Shown here piece by piece: positions 5,603 through 6,326 of a stretch of 6,326 bases of DNA. The stretch spans positions 1-6,326 of the forward strand of contig JALVAI010000401.1 in NCBI GenBank assembly GCA_027011235.1, in the 5' to 3' direction. A model generated the notes under the pieces. The model ran no database searches and was not told where the DNA came from. It saw only the letters and a program-made list of their open reading frames with translations. A program made the translations under genes and the position numbers. How positions within the stretch are numbered: the stretch's first letter is position 1; each line of letters opens with the position of its first letter. Source of the stretch: Desulfobulbaceae bacterium. Lineage in GTDB: Bacteria > Desulfobacterota > Desulfobulbia > Desulfobulbales > Desulfobulbaceae.

Positions 5603-6326
5603 TCACAGGCCAAGCTCACGGAGAATACCGCTGTTGCTGGTCCATTTTTTCTTTACCTTGACCCAGAGCTGCAACCGCACCCGGCAGCCAAGCATGGCAG
5701 CGATCTCCCTGGCTGCCTCTTGCCGGATTTTCCCAAGCATGGCGCCGCCCCTGCCAATGATAATCCCCTTCTGTGAACCGCGTTCAACCAGAATTGTCGC
5801 ATGAATAACCACAGGTTTCCCCTGGGCTCCCTCCTTAAAATCATCAATCAGGACAGCGGTTGAATAGGGCACCTCCTCCCGGGTGAGAAGAAAAATTTTT
5901 TCCCGAATCAGTTCGGCGACAATAAAACGCTCACTGGCGTCGGTGGGAATGTCATCGGGATAATATTGCGGCCCCGGGGGAAGTTTTGCTGCCAGCTCCG
6001 CCAGCAATACATCCACCCCTTCACCGGTAAGGGCGGACAGGGGAACAACGCCTGCAAAGGGATGAAGACGGGAAAACCTGTCTATAACCGGCAATAACTG
6101 TTTCCGGTCCAGGAGATCAATCTTGTTGACGGCCAGCAGGGCCGGACAGCGAACAGCCTGCAGGTACTCTTTATATTCCGGCGCCCGTTTTTCAAAACGT
6201 CTGTCATCCAGTGCCGCCCCATCGGCAAGAAAAAGGACCACATCGGCCTCGGCAAGGCTTTCCATGGCAATCCGGACCATCTCCCGGTTCATCATCTCCC
6301 TGGCCCTGTGCAGACCAGGGGTATCC
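5603..6326 (-). CDS. era: GTPase Era (partial, N-terminus outside window)
   Basis: Era binds the 3' end of 16S rRNA and aids 30S subunit maturation. The visible 240 residues begin at the G3 motif 'DTPGLH' right at the window edge. They continue with G4 'NKID' (fragment residues 67-70), G5 'SAL' (97-99), the linker 'GPQYYPDD', and 'EVPYSTAV' (151-158). The type-2 KH domain follows with 'KGIIIGRGGAMLGKI' (186-200) and the Era ending 'VKVKKKW...LRELGL'. About 60 N-terminal residues with the G1 P-loop and G2 lie beyond the edge, consistent with the usual length near 300. The ATG at 6295 is internal, since the G3 motif is coded upstream of it. The gene converges on ctpA with 21 bp between the two stop codons and no recognisable hairpin terminator between them, so it belongs to a separate transcription unit. 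Confidence 0.95.
   Translation of the reverse strand, partial: DTPGLHRAREMMNREMVRIAMESLAEADVVLFLADGAALDDRRFEKRAPEYKEYLQAVRCPALLAVNKIDLLDRKQLLPVIDRFSRLHPFAGVVPLSALTGEGVDVLLAELAAKLPPGPQYYPDDIPTDASERFIVAELIREKIFLLTREEVPYSTAVLIDDFKEGAQGKPVVIHATILVERGSQKGIIIGRGGAMLGKIRQEAAREIAAMLGCRVRLQLWVKVKKKWTSNSGILRELGL

Noticed and set aside
5550..5804. An 84-codon + strand frame after ctpA
   Set aside because: It overlaps the end of ctpA and lies antisense to the era KH domain, which is clearly the real gene.

Overview
The window looks like ordinary chromosome from a Gram-negative anaerobe. My best guess is a Desulfobacterota (deltaproteobacterial) lineage such as the Desulfobulbales. The guess rests on the mid-50s G+C coding style, the order ftsE-ftsX-envC-like-ctpA, and a CooC/MinD-like ATPase tail just upstream. 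The taxonomic call is inference.

Layout on the + strand: the 3' end of a CooC/MinD-like P-loop ATPase (1-239); ftsE (282-1007); ftsX (1004-1891); an EnvC-like murein hydrolase activator with a degenerate LytM/M23 domain (1891-3114); an exported, stand-alone ComEC-type metallo-beta-lactamase (MBL) fold protein (3135-4037); a roughly 190-bp non-coding repeat element with inverted termini and a strong internal hairpin (4047-4237); and ctpA, an S41 C-terminal processing protease (4250-5581). On the - strand, the 3' three-quarters of era runs in from the right edge and ends 21 bp from ctpA (5603-6326).

Functionally, ftsE, ftsX and the EnvC-like gene overlap by a few bases, and are probably translated as a coupled unit. 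Their products should form one machine: FtsE hydrolyses ATP in the cytoplasm, FtsX passes the change across the membrane through its large periplasmic loop, and the coiled-coil EnvC-like protein switches on cell-wall amidases at the septum. CtpA is a periplasmic protease of the family that controls cell-wall hydrolases by degrading them or their partners, so it fits the same theme.

The part that does not fit is 3115-4249. The MBL gene is clearly more A+T-rich than its neighbours, has the only textbook Shine-Dalgarno site in the window, and has no obvious role in division. The repeat element follows directly, and its right terminus lies 12 bp before the ctpA start codon. This stretch looks like acquired DNA placed inside a conserved cell-division/cell-wall cluster. 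I see no CRISPR array, tRNA, rRNA, transposase or recognisable new multi-gene system.
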